From positions 1 to 41,776 of the IMG/VR virus record IMGVR_UViG_3300033551_000257: DNA of 41,776 nt. The stretch is one strand, 5' to 3'. A model generated the notes under the pieces. It had not been told where the DNA came from. It worked only from the letters and a program-made list of their open reading frames with translations, and did not search any database. A program made the translations under genes and the position numbers. Of the stretch, positions 22,857 to 31,125 are shown piece by piece (within the stretch, counting starts at the first letter, position 1; every line of letters begins with the position of its first letter). This stretch comes from a virus.

Positions 22857-24898
22857 GCAAGCTCTCTGCTATCCGCCGCGTCGACACGTCGAGCCCGCAG
22901 ACGCTGGACCGCGACATCATGCGGCTGGTTCAGATCGTCGATGAAGAGATCGACAATCTGCAGCCGGGGCAGGCCGGGCCGGCTGCGTTCGACCCGTACG
23001 ACTACGGCGCGGTCGGGACTGGCGTGGACGCGGCGCCGGGCATCCAGCGTGCCATCAACGCTGCTGGGGCTGTGTACGCTGCGACCGGCATCGTTCAGAC
23101 GGTGCGCTTCCGCCCGGGCCGCTACGGGATGGCGCCAGGCGCTGGTGTGGCCTGGGCCATGCCGCTGCAAGGCACTACTGCCCCGGTTCGGGTCTCGGTC
23201 TACCTCGCATCGGGCGTGACGCTGGATTGCACTGACGCCACGTTCTGCCCGCTCCCCGGCACGCCATCCACCGACCACTACGCCATGTTCGGCACGGCGC
23301 TCAACATGACGGTCGGCACGGTCGAGCGGGTCGCACTGATACAGCCCACGTTCGACTTCACGCCATCAGGGTTCAGCGTGAACGTCTACGGGGTGATTGC
23401 GGTGGGCGTGGACGACCTGCTCATCGACCGCCCGGTATTCACCTCAAGCTACAGCACGCGCGGTCGTGGCCTCAAGGTGTTGAACAGCCAGAACGTGCGC
23501 ATGCCGGGCATCGTCGCGAAGAACATCACACAGGTGCTGTTCGCTGGGTACGTCACCGGGCTCAAGTTCTCAGGCCATGTAGACGGCTTCGTGGAGGCTT
23601 TCGACATGGACGCCCCCTGCTACCTCGTAGACGCTGACGTAACGTGCGTGAACGGCGTGGGAGAGGCGCAGTGTCTGGACATCGCGAGCGTTCAAGACGG
23701 ACACTTCAAGCTCCGCTGCCAGAGCGTCGGCAACGCAGCGATCGTCTACCAGAAGCTCGACGGGCATCCGACATTTGCAGAGTGGTGCGTCAACTTCCCG
23801 TCCGGTGTCAACGCGACTGCGCCTGTCTTCAGCAAGCGCATCTTCCTCGATGTGGTCGGTAACGACATCCATTCGGACGACCTGCGCGCGATTCAGCTGA
23901 ACTTGGACCGGACGTCGAGCACGGCCTGGGACGGCATCGACGACCACATGCGTGACATCACCGTCCGGTGCCACCTGACGGATACGGATCTGTTCCTGGT
24001 CTACGAGGGCGAGAATCTGGACCTCGACATCAACATGCGCGACGTCACAACCGGGTCGGCGGCGCGCATCAACAACGCCGCGGTGATTCTTCGCTCGGCG
24101 CGACTCGGTGCGGCTCCGCTGGCAGAGAGCAAGCTCTCAGGGCGAGCACGAATCAATGTGGTGAACAGCACCCGCACGGGCGTTCGCGTGAGCTGCCCCA
24201 CGGACCTTGACATCGAGTGCTCCGTGAGCGGCTACAACTCGGCCGACGATGCAGGGTCTGGCGTCGCGTCCGGCGTCTGGCTTGAGGACCTGGCCCAGAA
24301 AAACGGCACGGTCACGCTCGGCCCCATGCGCGTCAGCAACGGCGACACGACCGTCACGCCGACTGACTTGCGGCTGACCTACAACGGCTCGTCCGGGACC
24401 ACGCACGTCAACGACCTAGGCGGCCATCGGCTGACCACGAGCGGCGCAACGGCGCTCAGCGTGGCGGTCGACGCTGGCAGCGTGAGCGCCGTGCATGGGG
24501 GCCTGGCCGGGCCTGACACGCTCGTTGCTTCCATCGACACGACGGCAGCGACTCCGGTCGATGTGTACCTGCGCAACTGCTCGAAGGACCGGCTACGGCT
24601 CGTCGAGGCGTACGTTACGAACGTCGCAGCGGTGCCGGCCGGCGGCGCCAACTTCACGTCGCTCAGCATGCGCCGGCTGCGCGCTGGCACCGTGAGCGGC
24701 GTCATCGGCACGGATACGAACTACGACGCCGGCGCCATCACGGCCGGCACGGCGACTCGACTCGATGTAGACGGCACCGATTCGGACGGCATCTTCGAGC
24801 CTGGCGATGTCCTGCTAATCCGCGGCACGAGGCAGGGGGCAGGGTCTGTCCTCTCGGACCTCTTCGTGAAGGCCGTATTCATGGAGTACTCCGTCTAA
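22853..24898 (+). CDS. Tail spike with pectate-lyase-type beta-helix, 681 aa
   Basis: Host-recognition spike. After about 40 residues of particle-binding head, DPYDYGAVGTGVDAAPGIQRAINAA matches the start of pectate_lyase_3-like right-handed beta-helices found in phage spikes. A long run of short beta repeats follows (for example GRGLKVLNSQNVRMPGIVAKNIT, QCLDIASVQDGHFKLRCQSVG). The C-terminal 150 residues may trimerise and bind. Such spikes usually bind and often cut surface polysaccharide. It begins by ATGA on the kinase stop and ends by TAATG at the next tail gene. Confidence 0.8.
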   Translation: MSKLSAIRRVDTSSPQTLDRDIMRLVQIVDEEIDNLQPGQAGPAAFDPYDYGAVGTGVDAAPGIQRAINAAGAVYAATGIVQTVRFRPGRYGMAPGAGVAWAMPLQGTTAPVRVSVYLASGVTLDCTDATFCPLPGTPSTDHYAMFGTALNMTVGTVERVALIQPTFDFTPSGFSVNVYGVIAVGVDDLLIDRPVFTSSYSTRGRGLKVLNSQNVRMPGIVAKNITQVLFAGYVTGLKFSGHVDGFVEAFDMDAPCYLVDADVTCVNGVGEAQCLDIASVQDGHFKLRCQSVGNAAIVYQKLDGHPTFAEWCVNFPSGVNATAPVFSKRIFLDVVGNDIHSDDLRAIQLNLDRTSSTAWDGIDDHMRDITVRCHLTDTDLFLVYEGENLDLDINMRDVTTGSAARINNAAVILRSARLGAAPLAESKLSGRARINVVNSTRTGVRVSCPTDLDIECSVSGYNSADDAGSGVASGVWLEDLAQKNGTVTLGPMRVSNGDTTVTPTDLRLTYNGSSGTTHVNDLGGHRLTTSGATALSVAVDAGSVSAVHGGLAGPDTLVASIDTTAATPVDVYLRNCSKDRLRLVEAYVTNVAAVPAGGANFTSLSMRRLRAGTVSGVIGTDTNYDAGAITAGTATRLDVDGTDSDGIFEPGDVLLIRGTRQGAGSVLSDLFVKAVFMEYSV

Positions 24899-27800
24899 TG
24901 GCGCACTCCGACAAGTACCAGGACGTGCTCATCAAGCCGGGGATGAACGAGAGCGTCGACCCGCGCCTAGCGCCGATGGGCACGCCGCGGAAGCTGGTGA
25001 ACGTCCGTACGAGGCGGGCTGCACGGTTCGAGAAGCGGCCGGGGACGGGCAGTATCGGTGCAAGCGGACTGCCCCCGGCGGCTACCGCTCGTTGGGTAGC
25101 AGAGATTGCGTCAGAGCCGGTGGTGTGCGCCGACGACGTCGCGTTTGGCAACCTCGTTGCCCCCAACATGTACCGCAAGAACTCCGCCGGCACATGGGAC
25201 CGGCTAGGCCGCCACGGGGTGAGCGTTCCGGAGCGGCGTTTCGGGGTTGCGCTGGCAGCGTCTGGGTCGTCGTCATTCGCCGCTGACGTGGGGCAGGAGC
25301 ATACCTGCGCAGTCGTCGGCGGGCTGCTCTACCTCGCCTATGCAGACGTCACGGCCGGCACAACGGTCACGATCTACCAAATCGATCCCGATGGCATCGT
25401 GCTCAGGCGGACGAGCCTATCTGACGCAGCTGAGCCGCGCCTCGTCTACGCGAACAGCGTTCTATACCTCGTCACCCGCGAGCCGGGCGGCAGCGGGACG
25501 GACATCGAGGTCAGGACCATCAGCTCGAACCTGACGCTCAGCTCAGAAACAACGCTCGGCTCGACGCTGGCTTCCGCGACGAGCCGTTTCGATGCTGCGC
25601 CGGTCGAGGGCGGAACAACCTGGGTGATCGCCTATCCAGAGTCGTCCATCGTGATGCGCATTCGGCGCATGAGTGGGACCACGTCGGCGGTGGACGACGC
25701 CGTGTCGACTCCAGCCGAGGCCACGTGCATCGGCATCACCGCATTCGAGGGCGAGCGGGTATGCGTTGCCTATGTGAGCGGCGGGACGTTGAAGGCGCTT
25801 GTGGCGACCACGTCGAGCCTGAGCAACAGCGGCGCGTTCAACGTGCGTGCAGCTGCCGGCGCTGAGACCTATGCGCATCAGTGCGGAGTGGTGCGCGTGG
25901 ATACAAACACGCATTTCATCATCGCTGGCGGCACCGATTCCGACACGGAGCCGCTGCTTAGCACGATCTTCACCGTAACCGCCAAGATCAGCACGTCGGC
26001 CGTCACGGTTGGGCCGATCAAACATTGGCACTACGGGACGACATCGAAACCGTGGACATACGGGGCGGCAGGGCAGCGGCGTGTGCTCGTCTGGGCGCAG
26101 AATGGGGCCGGGTACGCAGCCGGCCAGACCCAGCCTAAGAGCACTATTCTGGATGTTTCCGCGGTCTACGCATTCGCGGACGCCATCAGCTACGAGCACA
26201 GCGCTGGCTACGAGAGCGCTATCGGCCAGTCTCGCCACGTCCCCGAGGTGGCATCACTTGGGTCTGGTCGTCACGTTACGGTTATCCCATGGGACGACCC
26301 GGGGCCGCTATCCGGGATCGATGTGGTCGTTTGGTCGGATGCGTCGCCGTCTGAATCGATAGCGGCGGCTCACCGAGCGGCGCACGAGAGCGGCGGCGCC
26401 CTCTACATCTCCGGTGGTGCGCTGCAGGAGTGCGCTGAGGCCGCGGACCCGACCTACTCGGTGCAAATCCCAGAGAACGGGTTCCCGCACTACCCTGCCG
26501 TCACGCTCAACGTTGGCGTAGCCACTGGCGGCGCGCTCACGGCCGGGCAGGAGTACAACTATTGTGCGCTGTACCGCTGGCAAGATTCGGTCGGGCGCGT
26601 TCACAGGGGAGCACCTAGCGCAGTTAAGGCAGCGAGCCCGTCCCCGACTGGTATCTGGCTTACGACTCGCGTCCGCATCGCCACGCTCAGCGGTTCGGTC
26701 AAGGTCGGCGGCATGTCTGGCAACCCGGTGGCAGAGGTCTACCGTTCTTGGAACGGCGGGCCCTACTACTACGTGGGCAGCACCGGAGCGATCGACGCGG
26801 TGTCGGTCAACGATGTCTCGACGACGTACGACGACATCATTGCTGACACTACAGTCGCGTCGAACCACGTTCTTTACACGAGTCTGGACATCCTGCCGAC
26901 CGAGCCTCCGAGCGGGGCACGGCTCATGTGCCAGGGCGGCCAGCGCCTCTTCACGGTCGGCTGGCGCGAGAACACGGTCCAGTTTTCGAAGCTCTACGTG
27001 GCGACTGCACCGTGGGAGTTCGTCGACGACGATACGTTCCGCATCTCTGTTCCGAGCCGCATCACGGCTCTTGGCTGGATGGATGGCGCGCTCGTCATCT
27101 TCTGCGCCTCTGCCATCTACATCGTCACCGGCGACGGGCCGAACGATCAAGGCGTCGGAGCGTTCAGCGACCCGCGGCAGCTACCCGCAGCGGTGGGCGC
27201 CGATTCGCCGCATGTTGTCGAGGTCGCAGAAGGCCTCATGTACAAGGGCGGCGGCACCATCTGGCTGCTCCCGCGTGGCTTCGGCCCGCCCCAGCCGGAC
27301 GGCGACGCGATCCAGGAGACGCTTGGGCGCTTCCCGCACCTACGCGCGGCGTTCAAGGCGGCCAACGCTGACGACGACTGCACGCACTTCGTCCTGGCCA
27401 GTGCGGACCTGCCCGGGGCGTCTACCTACGTTGCCGTCCGGGACAACCGCTACGGCTCGTGGTCGCTCGACGACATAGACGGAGAGGTCGGGGCAGCGGC
27501 GGCAGTAGACGGCAAGTTCACCTGGCTCCTGCCGCAGTGGAGCGCAACTACCCACGTCCCGGCTCGCCAGTTCGGCGTGAGCCAGTACCAGGACTACAGC
27601 TCGCAGGGCGCTTCCACCTGGGTCGAGCAGCGCATCGAGTTCGGCGACTGGCGCCCGTTCGGGGTGCTCGGCCAGGGCAGGCTCGGTCGGGTGGGTGTGC
27701 TCGGCGCGTTCAACGGCGCCGCGAACGGGCCGCCACTCAACGCCGTGTTCACCATCGACGAGTCTGTCCAGGTCGTTCAGCAGATCGCAGTCAGCGGCTC

Positions 27801-27981
27801 TGGCAACGGCGCATTCTTCCGCGAGATTGTCCCGAAGCAGCAAGCGGGCACCGCGTTCCAACTCACCATCTACGACTCGCAGCCGAGCACGTTCGTCCCG
27901 AGTCACGTCATCAACGCCCTGGGCATCGAGGTCGACACCGAGCCTGGGCTACGCCGACCGAACGTCGGAGAGAGGGTCTAG
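24898..27981 (+). CDS. Large tail protein, 1027 aa (tail-stabilising/nozzle type)
   Basis: A long, almost wholly beta protein. Many short strands with Trp/Tyr/Gly turns (for example GLLYLAYADVTAGTTVTIYQIDPDG, WVIAYPESSIVMRIRRMSG, ITALGWMDGALVIFCASAIYIVTG) look like propeller blades. It begins with a conserved-looking GMNESVDPRLAPMGTPRKLVNVRTRRAARFEKRPGTG-type opening (first 60 residues), seen in P22-gp10-like or podovirus nozzle proteins. The size and place between spike and internal virion genes fit the tail hub. The exact family is not certain. Confidence 0.68.
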   Translation: MAHSDKYQDVLIKPGMNESVDPRLAPMGTPRKLVNVRTRRAARFEKRPGTGSIGASGLPPAATARWVAEIASEPVVCADDVAFGNLVAPNMYRKNSAGTWDRLGRHGVSVPERRFGVALAASGSSSFAADVGQEHTCAVVGGLLYLAYADVTAGTTVTIYQIDPDGIVLRRTSLSDAAEPRLVYANSVLYLVTREPGGSGTDIEVRTISSNLTLSSETTLGSTLASATSRFDAAPVEGGTTWVIAYPESSIVMRIRRMSGTTSAVDDAVSTPAEATCIGITAFEGERVCVAYVSGGTLKALVATTSSLSNSGAFNVRAAAGAETYAHQCGVVRVDTNTHFIIAGGTDSDTEPLLSTIFTVTAKISTSAVTVGPIKHWHYGTTSKPWTYGAAGQRRVLVWAQNGAGYAAGQTQPKSTILDVSAVYAFADAISYEHSAGYESAIGQSRHVPEVASLGSGRHVTVIPWDDPGPLSGIDVVVWSDASPSESIAAAHRAAHESGGALYISGGALQECAEAADPTYSVQIPENGFPHYPAVTLNVGVATGGALTAGQEYNYCALYRWQDSVGRVHRGAPSAVKAASPSPTGIWLTTRVRIATLSGSVKVGGMSGNPVAEVYRSWNGGPYYYVGSTGAIDAVSVNDVSTTYDDIIADTTVASNHVLYTSLDILPTEPPSGARLMCQGGQRLFTVGWRENTVQFSKLYVATAPWEFVDDDTFRISVPSRITALGWMDGALVIFCASAIYIVTGDGPNDQGVGAFSDPRQLPAAVGADSPHVVEVAEGLMYKGGGTIWLLPRGFGPPQPDGDAIQETLGRFPHLRAAFKAANADDDCTHFVLASADLPGASTYVAVRDNRYGSWSLDDIDGEVGAAAAVDGKFTWLLPQWSATTHVPARQFGVSQYQDYSSQGASTWVEQRIEFGDWRPFGVLGQGRLGRVGVLGAFNGAANGPPLNAVFTIDESVQVVQQIAVSGSGNGAFFREIVPKQQAGTAFQLTIYDSQPSTFVPSHVINALGIEVDTEPGLRRPNVGERV

Positions 27982-27983
27982 CC

Positions 27984-29009
27984 ATGTCGGGAGGAGGATT
28001 TAACGGTTCCAACCCGTACACTCAGCAGCAACAGCAAGCACAGGCCGCGCAGGTTTTGACGCCAGAGGAGCAGGCGGCGCGCGACGCGGCTATCGCTCAG
28101 GCGCAAACCAACGTCGCAAACTCCGGCGCGAACATGGGCTCGCTGTGGGGCAACCCAGGCGCCTACAACCGGTCCGCCGTGCGCTACGACCAGACCGCGG
28201 CGGAGCGTGTCGCGCAGCAGCAGGCGAACTACATGTACGGCGGGTACGCTGGCGGCGCTACCGATGCGGTCGCAGCGGCTCGCAACGCTGTGTCCCCGGC
28301 CGCCACGACGCTGCAGCAGATGGGCGGCGCCTACTACGGTCAGGCCGGCGTCGGTCAGGAGAACATGGGCACCGGGCTGGGCGGCCTGTACGGCACGGCC
28401 GATGCGCTGAACCAGTACGCCGCGCAGGGCCCGGGGCCGTCCCTGGCGCAGGCGCAGCTTGAAGCCAACACCGCGGCAGCGATGCGGCAGCAGCTCGCAA
28501 TTGCTGGCTCCGGTCGTGGCGCAGGCGGTGGCGCTGCAGCGTACCGGAACGCCGCGGCACAGCAGGCAATGATTCAGGGCGGAGCGAACGCGCAGGCCGC
28601 GATGCTCCAGGCCCAAGAGGCGCAGAACTGGCGACAGGCTCAGCTCCAAGCAATGGGCGCCGCGGGCGGCATGTACGGCCAGGGCGCAGGCATCGGCAGC
28701 GAGTACGCGACGAACATGAGCGGGCTCGCCAGCCAAGCGACGCAGGGCAGCGGTCAGATGGCGCTCAGCGGGGAGCAGCTCGCCAACCAGGTCAACATGG
28801 CTGCGCTGCAGGGCTCACAGGCGTACGAGCAGAACCTCACCGACATCTACGGCATCGACAGGGGCGTGCCGAAGGGCGTGGACGAGGGCAACCCGCTGAT
28901 GGCGGCAGCTTTTGGCGCAGCCGGAACCCTCGCCGGCGCATACTTCGGCGGCCCGGTCGGCGCAGCAGCGGGAGGCTCGCTCGGCACCGCCGTGGGGAAC
29001 GAACTCTGA
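27984..29009 (+). CDS. Internal virion (ejection) protein, Gln/Ala/Gly-rich, 341 aa
   Basis: It starts at ATG 27984, 2 bases after the tail-protein stop. Composition is striking: Gln, Ala, Gly and Met dominate (QQQQQAQAAQVLTPEEQ, AMRQQLAIAGSGRGAGGGAAAY). The C-terminus (AAFGAAGTLAGAYFGGPVGAAAGGSLG) is a glycine-zipper hydrophobic segment able to enter membrane. Podoviruses carry such proteins inside the capsid and eject them to form a DNA channel. Neighbouring 29506 and 31122 genes fit the other two of the usual trio. No strong family match. Confidence 0.65.
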   Translation: MSGGGFNGSNPYTQQQQQAQAAQVLTPEEQAARDAAIAQAQTNVANSGANMGSLWGNPGAYNRSAVRYDQTAAERVAQQQANYMYGGYAGGATDAVAAARNAVSPAATTLQQMGGAYYGQAGVGQENMGTGLGGLYGTADALNQYAAQGPGPSLAQAQLEANTAAAMRQQLAIAGSGRGAGGGAAAYRNAAAQQAMIQGGANAQAAMLQAQEAQNWRQAQLQAMGAAGGMYGQGAGIGSEYATNMSGLASQATQGSGQMALSGEQLANQVNMAALQGSQAYEQNLTDIYGIDRGVPKGVDEGNPLMAAAFGAAGTLAGAYFGGPVGAAAGGSLGTAVGNEL

Positions 29010-29014
29010 TGGCG

Positions 29015-29473
29015 CTACATCCAAGTCTTCTTACGGACGACAAGAGAGACGGCGCCTTGGCTGACGCCGTAGCGCTGCGCCAGGGTCTTCTGCGTCGGGC
29101 GCTCGCTCCACTCTTTGCGGATAGCGGCGGCAATCTCAGGCGTGAGCTTGCAGTTAGGGCGGGCGCCGCTCCGGTTCCCTGTGCCCTGTCTGCCTTTCCG
29201 CACCATGTCGTGGATGTTGTCCGCCTGGGTGCCGAGGAACAGATGGTCTGGGTTGCAGCAGGCCGGGTTGTCGCAGCGGTGCAACACACACACACCGTCC
29301 GGTATCGGGCCACGCGCAATTGTCCAAGAGACGCGGTGCGCCTTGGTCTTCCGACGGCCAATCATGATTTCGCCGTATCCCTGCCGGTGTCTACGGGCCG
29401 TCCACTCCCAGCATCCCGCCGCGTCCAGCCTGTCCACCTTCGCCCAGAATCTAGCGATCGTGCGCTCGTCCAT
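29015..29473 (-). CDS. HNH endonuclease with C-terminal HTH, 152 aa
   Basis: Opposite strand, wedged between two ejection-protein genes with a few bases to spare. RFWAKVDRLDAAGCWEWTARR opens it, HRVSWTIARGPIPDGVCV leads to HRCDNPACCNPDHLFLGTQ (HNH site), and TQKTLAQRYGVSQGAVSLVV is a helix-turn-helix. It matches the HNH gene at 9702-10139 along its length (FWAKVD, CDNP-C-NP-HL-LGT). Orientation against the transcript and lack of coupling mark it as an inserted homing gene. Its presence splits what was probably one operon. Confidence 0.87.
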   Translation of the reverse strand: MDERTIARFWAKVDRLDAAGCWEWTARRHRQGYGEIMIGRRKTKAHRVSWTIARGPIPDGVCVLHRCDNPACCNPDHLFLGTQADNIHDMVRKGRQGTGNRSGARPNCKLTPEIAAAIRKEWSERPTQKTLAQRYGVSQGAVSLVVRKKTWM

Positions 29474-29505
29474 GGCGCTAATAATCTAGCACAACGGAGG
29501 GCAGA

Positions 29506-31125
29506 TTGGCTTACGGGAACGTGACCAGTTACGAGCCTGTGGCGGTCGCAGGCACGTCAGCTGCGGACGCTTACAAGTTCACCGACAAGAGCGGGGCTAG
29601 CTGGACGCTCATGGGCAAACCGGCACTGGACCTGAAGGCCAGGCTCGACGCGGCGAATGCACTCCAGCCGCAGCCTGTCGCGGGTCCAGGCACGGGCGTT
29701 GTCGATCCGGCGCGGCTCAGTAAGCTGATGAACGAGCAGGCCGCAACGACGCAGGCGCAGGCAAAACTCGACACAGGCATGGCCGGCCCAGCGCTTGCGA
29801 CGAAGCCTTCCGAAGTGCGCCAAGGCACCACAGAGGGCTACACCCCAGGAGCGCCTCCGCGCTACGTCCAATTCGCTCAGGGCAAGGGCGGCTCAATCCT
29901 CGAACTGCGAGAGGGAGCAGACCCGAACAACCCACAGCCGGGTGACATTCGCGTCTATCAGCCCGGTTCGGCCGGCTCCAAGGGCGGTCTCACGCTCCGC
30001 GGCGAAACCCGCCAGGGCGTGCAGCCTGTCGACCCGGCGTTCCTAGAGGCACAGGACGACCTGCAGATCGATCGGCGGATGGAGCTGCAGAACCAGCAGG
30101 ACGCACAGCTCGCCCAGGCCGAACAGCTCCGACAGCACAAGGAGGAGATGGCGGTCATTGCCGCGAACGAGCAGGCGGAAGCGGCTCGACGGCAGCAGGA
30201 GATCGAGAAGCGCGTGGTTGACCTTCAGGGCCGCTACGACAAGGCCGAGAAGGAAGTAGCGACCACCAAGATCGACCCGAACGGCGGCTCCAACTTCCTG
30301 GAGGCGGTATTCGTGGGCCTGGGCACGGTCGGCTCAATCATCAACAAGACCCCCAACTACGCGCTCGAGATCGCGCAGCGCAGAATTGACCGCCACATCG
30401 CGGCACAAGAGCGCGCTCTGGACGTCAAGCGCGACACGAAGAACGACCTTTCGAGGATGCTCGAGGTCACCAAAGGAAACCGCGACCTAGCGCGGCAGGC
30501 GCTCGTCACGGCCTACACGAAGAAGGCGGCCGCGACATTCGAGGCGCGGGCAGCCAACACGGCCAACCAGGAGCTGAAGGCGACGATGGGCTTGGCCGCG
30601 CTGAACATGCAGGACGCCTACCTTGTGCGCCGGAAGGCCTGGGAAGATGCCGGCCGCGGCGAGGTGACGCAGAGCTTCGTCAACACGCCGGCTCAGGCAC
30701 CAACGCAGGGCGGCTACAGGCTCGCGACGCTGGAGGAGCAGCAGGGCTCCAAGGGCGCCCTCGCTCCGCAAAGCAAGCCGAAAACCGATGCAGAGGTGGC
30801 CGGTAGCGCCGACAAGCAGAAACGCCGAGCGGCAATCAGGGCGTCCATCGTTGCGCTCAAGAATTTTGCATCGGTCAGCGAGAAGGCAGGGACTGTCGTG
30901 CAAACCGGCAGCGGCGCATCGAAAGAGTCGCAGGCGCTCGGGGCAGCGGCCGGTGCGCTTGGGCCGATGGTCGCTCGTTCCGTCGAAGGCGATGCTGCGA
31001 CCAAGGACAGCATGGACAGGGCGATCAGCGGGCTCACCGCTGCGGACCCGGCCGCCCGCGAGGCGGCCCGCCAGGCCTACATCCAGCAACTCGAAACGCT
31101 AGACGCAGCAATCGAGGCCGAATGA
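29506..31125 (+). CDS. Internal virion (ejection) protein, helical, 539 aa
   Basis: It starts at TTG 29506 behind a strong GGAGG (29496-29500). The N-terminus (YKFTDKSGASWTLMGKPALDLKARL) resembles that of the 15965 gene product. Residues about 180-250 are a glutamine- and glutamate-rich coiled coil (RMELQNQQDAQLAQAEQLRQHKEEM). Further helices follow with a central hydrophobic patch (NFLEAVFVGLGTVGSIINK). It is coupled to the next gene by ATGA. The size and helical content suit the middle ejection protein of podoviruses (gp20-like); family not proven. Confidence 0.62.
   Translation: MAYGNVTSYEPVAVAGTSAADAYKFTDKSGASWTLMGKPALDLKARLDAANALQPQPVAGPGTGVVDPARLSKLMNEQAATTQAQAKLDTGMAGPALATKPSEVRQGTTEGYTPGAPPRYVQFAQGKGGSILELREGADPNNPQPGDIRVYQPGSAGSKGGLTLRGETRQGVQPVDPAFLEAQDDLQIDRRMELQNQQDAQLAQAEQLRQHKEEMAVIAANEQAEAARRQQEIEKRVVDLQGRYDKAEKEVATTKIDPNGGSNFLEAVFVGLGTVGSIINKTPNYALEIAQRRIDRHIAAQERALDVKRDTKNDLSRMLEVTKGNRDLARQALVTAYTKKAAATFEARAANTANQELKATMGLAALNMQDAYLVRRKAWEDAGRGEVTQSFVNTPAQAPTQGGYRLATLEEQQGSKGALAPQSKPKTDAEVAGSADKQKRRAAIRASIVALKNFASVSEKAGTVVQTGSGASKESQALGAAAGALGPMVARSVEGDAATKDSMDRAISGLTAADPAAREAARQAYIQQLETLDAAIEAE

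Noticed and set aside
27459-27983. N-terminal extension of the Gln-rich ejection protein
   Set aside because: It is a shadow of the 1027-aa tail gene; ATG 27984 follows that gene's stop by two bases.
29009-29524. Plus-strand open frame between two ejection genes
   Set aside because: It is the antisense of a clear HNH endonuclease gene and has no protein-like features.
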